Part shown: piece by piece, positions 63,823 to 64,000 of the stretch
Numbering within the stretch: the first letter of the stretch is position 1
How the letters are laid out: each line of letters opens with the position of its first letter
Source of the DNA: Streptomyces resistomycificus
GTDB taxonomy: Bacteria; Actinomycetota; Actinomycetes; Streptomycetales; Streptomycetaceae
Direction: 5' to 3'
NCBI RefSeq assembly: GCF_001514265.1
Contig: NZ_KQ948989.1
Span: 958,367-1,022,366, forward strand
Length of the DNA stretch: 64,000 nucleotides
Program-made: the position numbers and the translations under genes
Notes under the pieces: generated by a model
What the model was told of the DNA's origin: nothing
The model's database searches: none
Seen by the model: only the letters and a program-made list of their open reading frames with translations

Positions 63823-64000
63823 TTGTACACCGCACACCTCGACCGCTACGCCGAGATGCCCTACCGGCGCACCGGACGCAGCGGTCTGAAGCTTCCCGCG
63901 CTGTCGCTCGGCCTGTGGCACAACTTCGGCCCGGACCGTGCCGTCGACACGCAGCGCGCGATCCTGCGCCGCGCCTTCGACCTCGGCGTCACCCACTTCG
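63823..64000 (+). CDS. Aldo/keto reductase, cut by the window end
   Basis: The first 59 residues (YAEMPYRRTGRSGLKLP, LGLWHNFGPDRAVDTQRA, LRRAFDLGVTHF) match YghZ/L-glyceraldehyde-3-phosphate reductase-type aldo/keto reductases. The TTG at 63823 has GGAG five bases upstream. It continues beyond the window. Divergent from the LysR gene. Confidence 0.85.
   Translation, partial: MYTAHLDRYAEMPYRRTGRSGLKLPALSLGLWHNFGPDRAVDTQRAILRRAFDLGVTHF

Overview
The window is typical Streptomyces-type actinobacterial chromosome: very high GC with strong third-position bias, frequent GTG and TTG starts with good Shine-Dalgarno sequences, many four-base stop/start overlaps, and family markers such as a two-domain sortase-anchored chaplin, an SsgA-like protein, an NsdA/NsdB-type regulator, a DUF397 protein, an SPW-repeat protein and a Cys-containing leader peptide. 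The order nsd-like regulator, four genes, long chaplin recalls the S. coelicolor right-arm region around nsdB and chpB. That comparison is from memory and was not checked.

Layout. (1) 1-4.2 kb looks disturbed. A minus-strand operon (alpha/beta hydrolase plus three small coupled genes) has a frame break in each of the three small genes; a divergent TetR regulator, another frameshifted ORF and the 5' end of a paaK-type gene follow. (2) 4.3-15.6 kb holds an alpha/beta hydrolase, a membrane sulfatase, and an acyl-CoA catabolic unit: a fadD-like ligase divergent from a coupled hydratase, DUF35 protein and two atypical thiolases. DUF397, universal stress and CGNR proteins follow. (3) 15.6-32.3 kb is a developmental and envelope neighbourhood: amidase, kinase-like protein, nsd-like regulator, PAS-SpoIIE phosphatase, SsgA-like protein, baeRF protein, secreted peptidase and long chaplin. 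It ends with a two-gene operon whose first gene encodes a 1443-residue protein joining membrane, GAF, PAS, GGDEF and EAL domains to an alpha-oxoamine synthase; the second encodes a methyltransferase. This is the most unusual locus here.

(4) 32.4-44.9 kb is accessory and stress related: deaminase, acetyltransferases, GlsB-like and SPW membrane proteins, an ECF sigma factor divergent from a MerR/B12-type regulator facing a photolyase, a two-domain SDR, and a MarR regulator upstream of an MMPL exporter with a clear palindromic operator. (5) 44.9-54.3 kb is a sulfur-scavenging block: LysR regulator, a probably leaderless Cys-Cys leader peptide, then sfnG, a DszC/SfnC-like flavoprotein, FMN reductase, sfnB and ssuD, followed by a third flavoprotein divergent from an aldehyde dehydrogenase. 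(6) 54.3-64 kb holds a GH19 chitinase with two DasR-like sites, an aldo/keto reductase ending in a 44-bp tandem duplication, small oxidoreductase and acetyltransferase genes, dienelactone hydrolase, VOC protein coupled to adenosine deaminase, DinB protein, Tat-exported carotenoid oxygenase, a LysR regulator, and the start of another aldo/keto reductase.

Functions are assigned by reading motifs and recalling families; no database search was run. No rRNA, tRNA, CRISPR array or intact insertion sequence was recognised.
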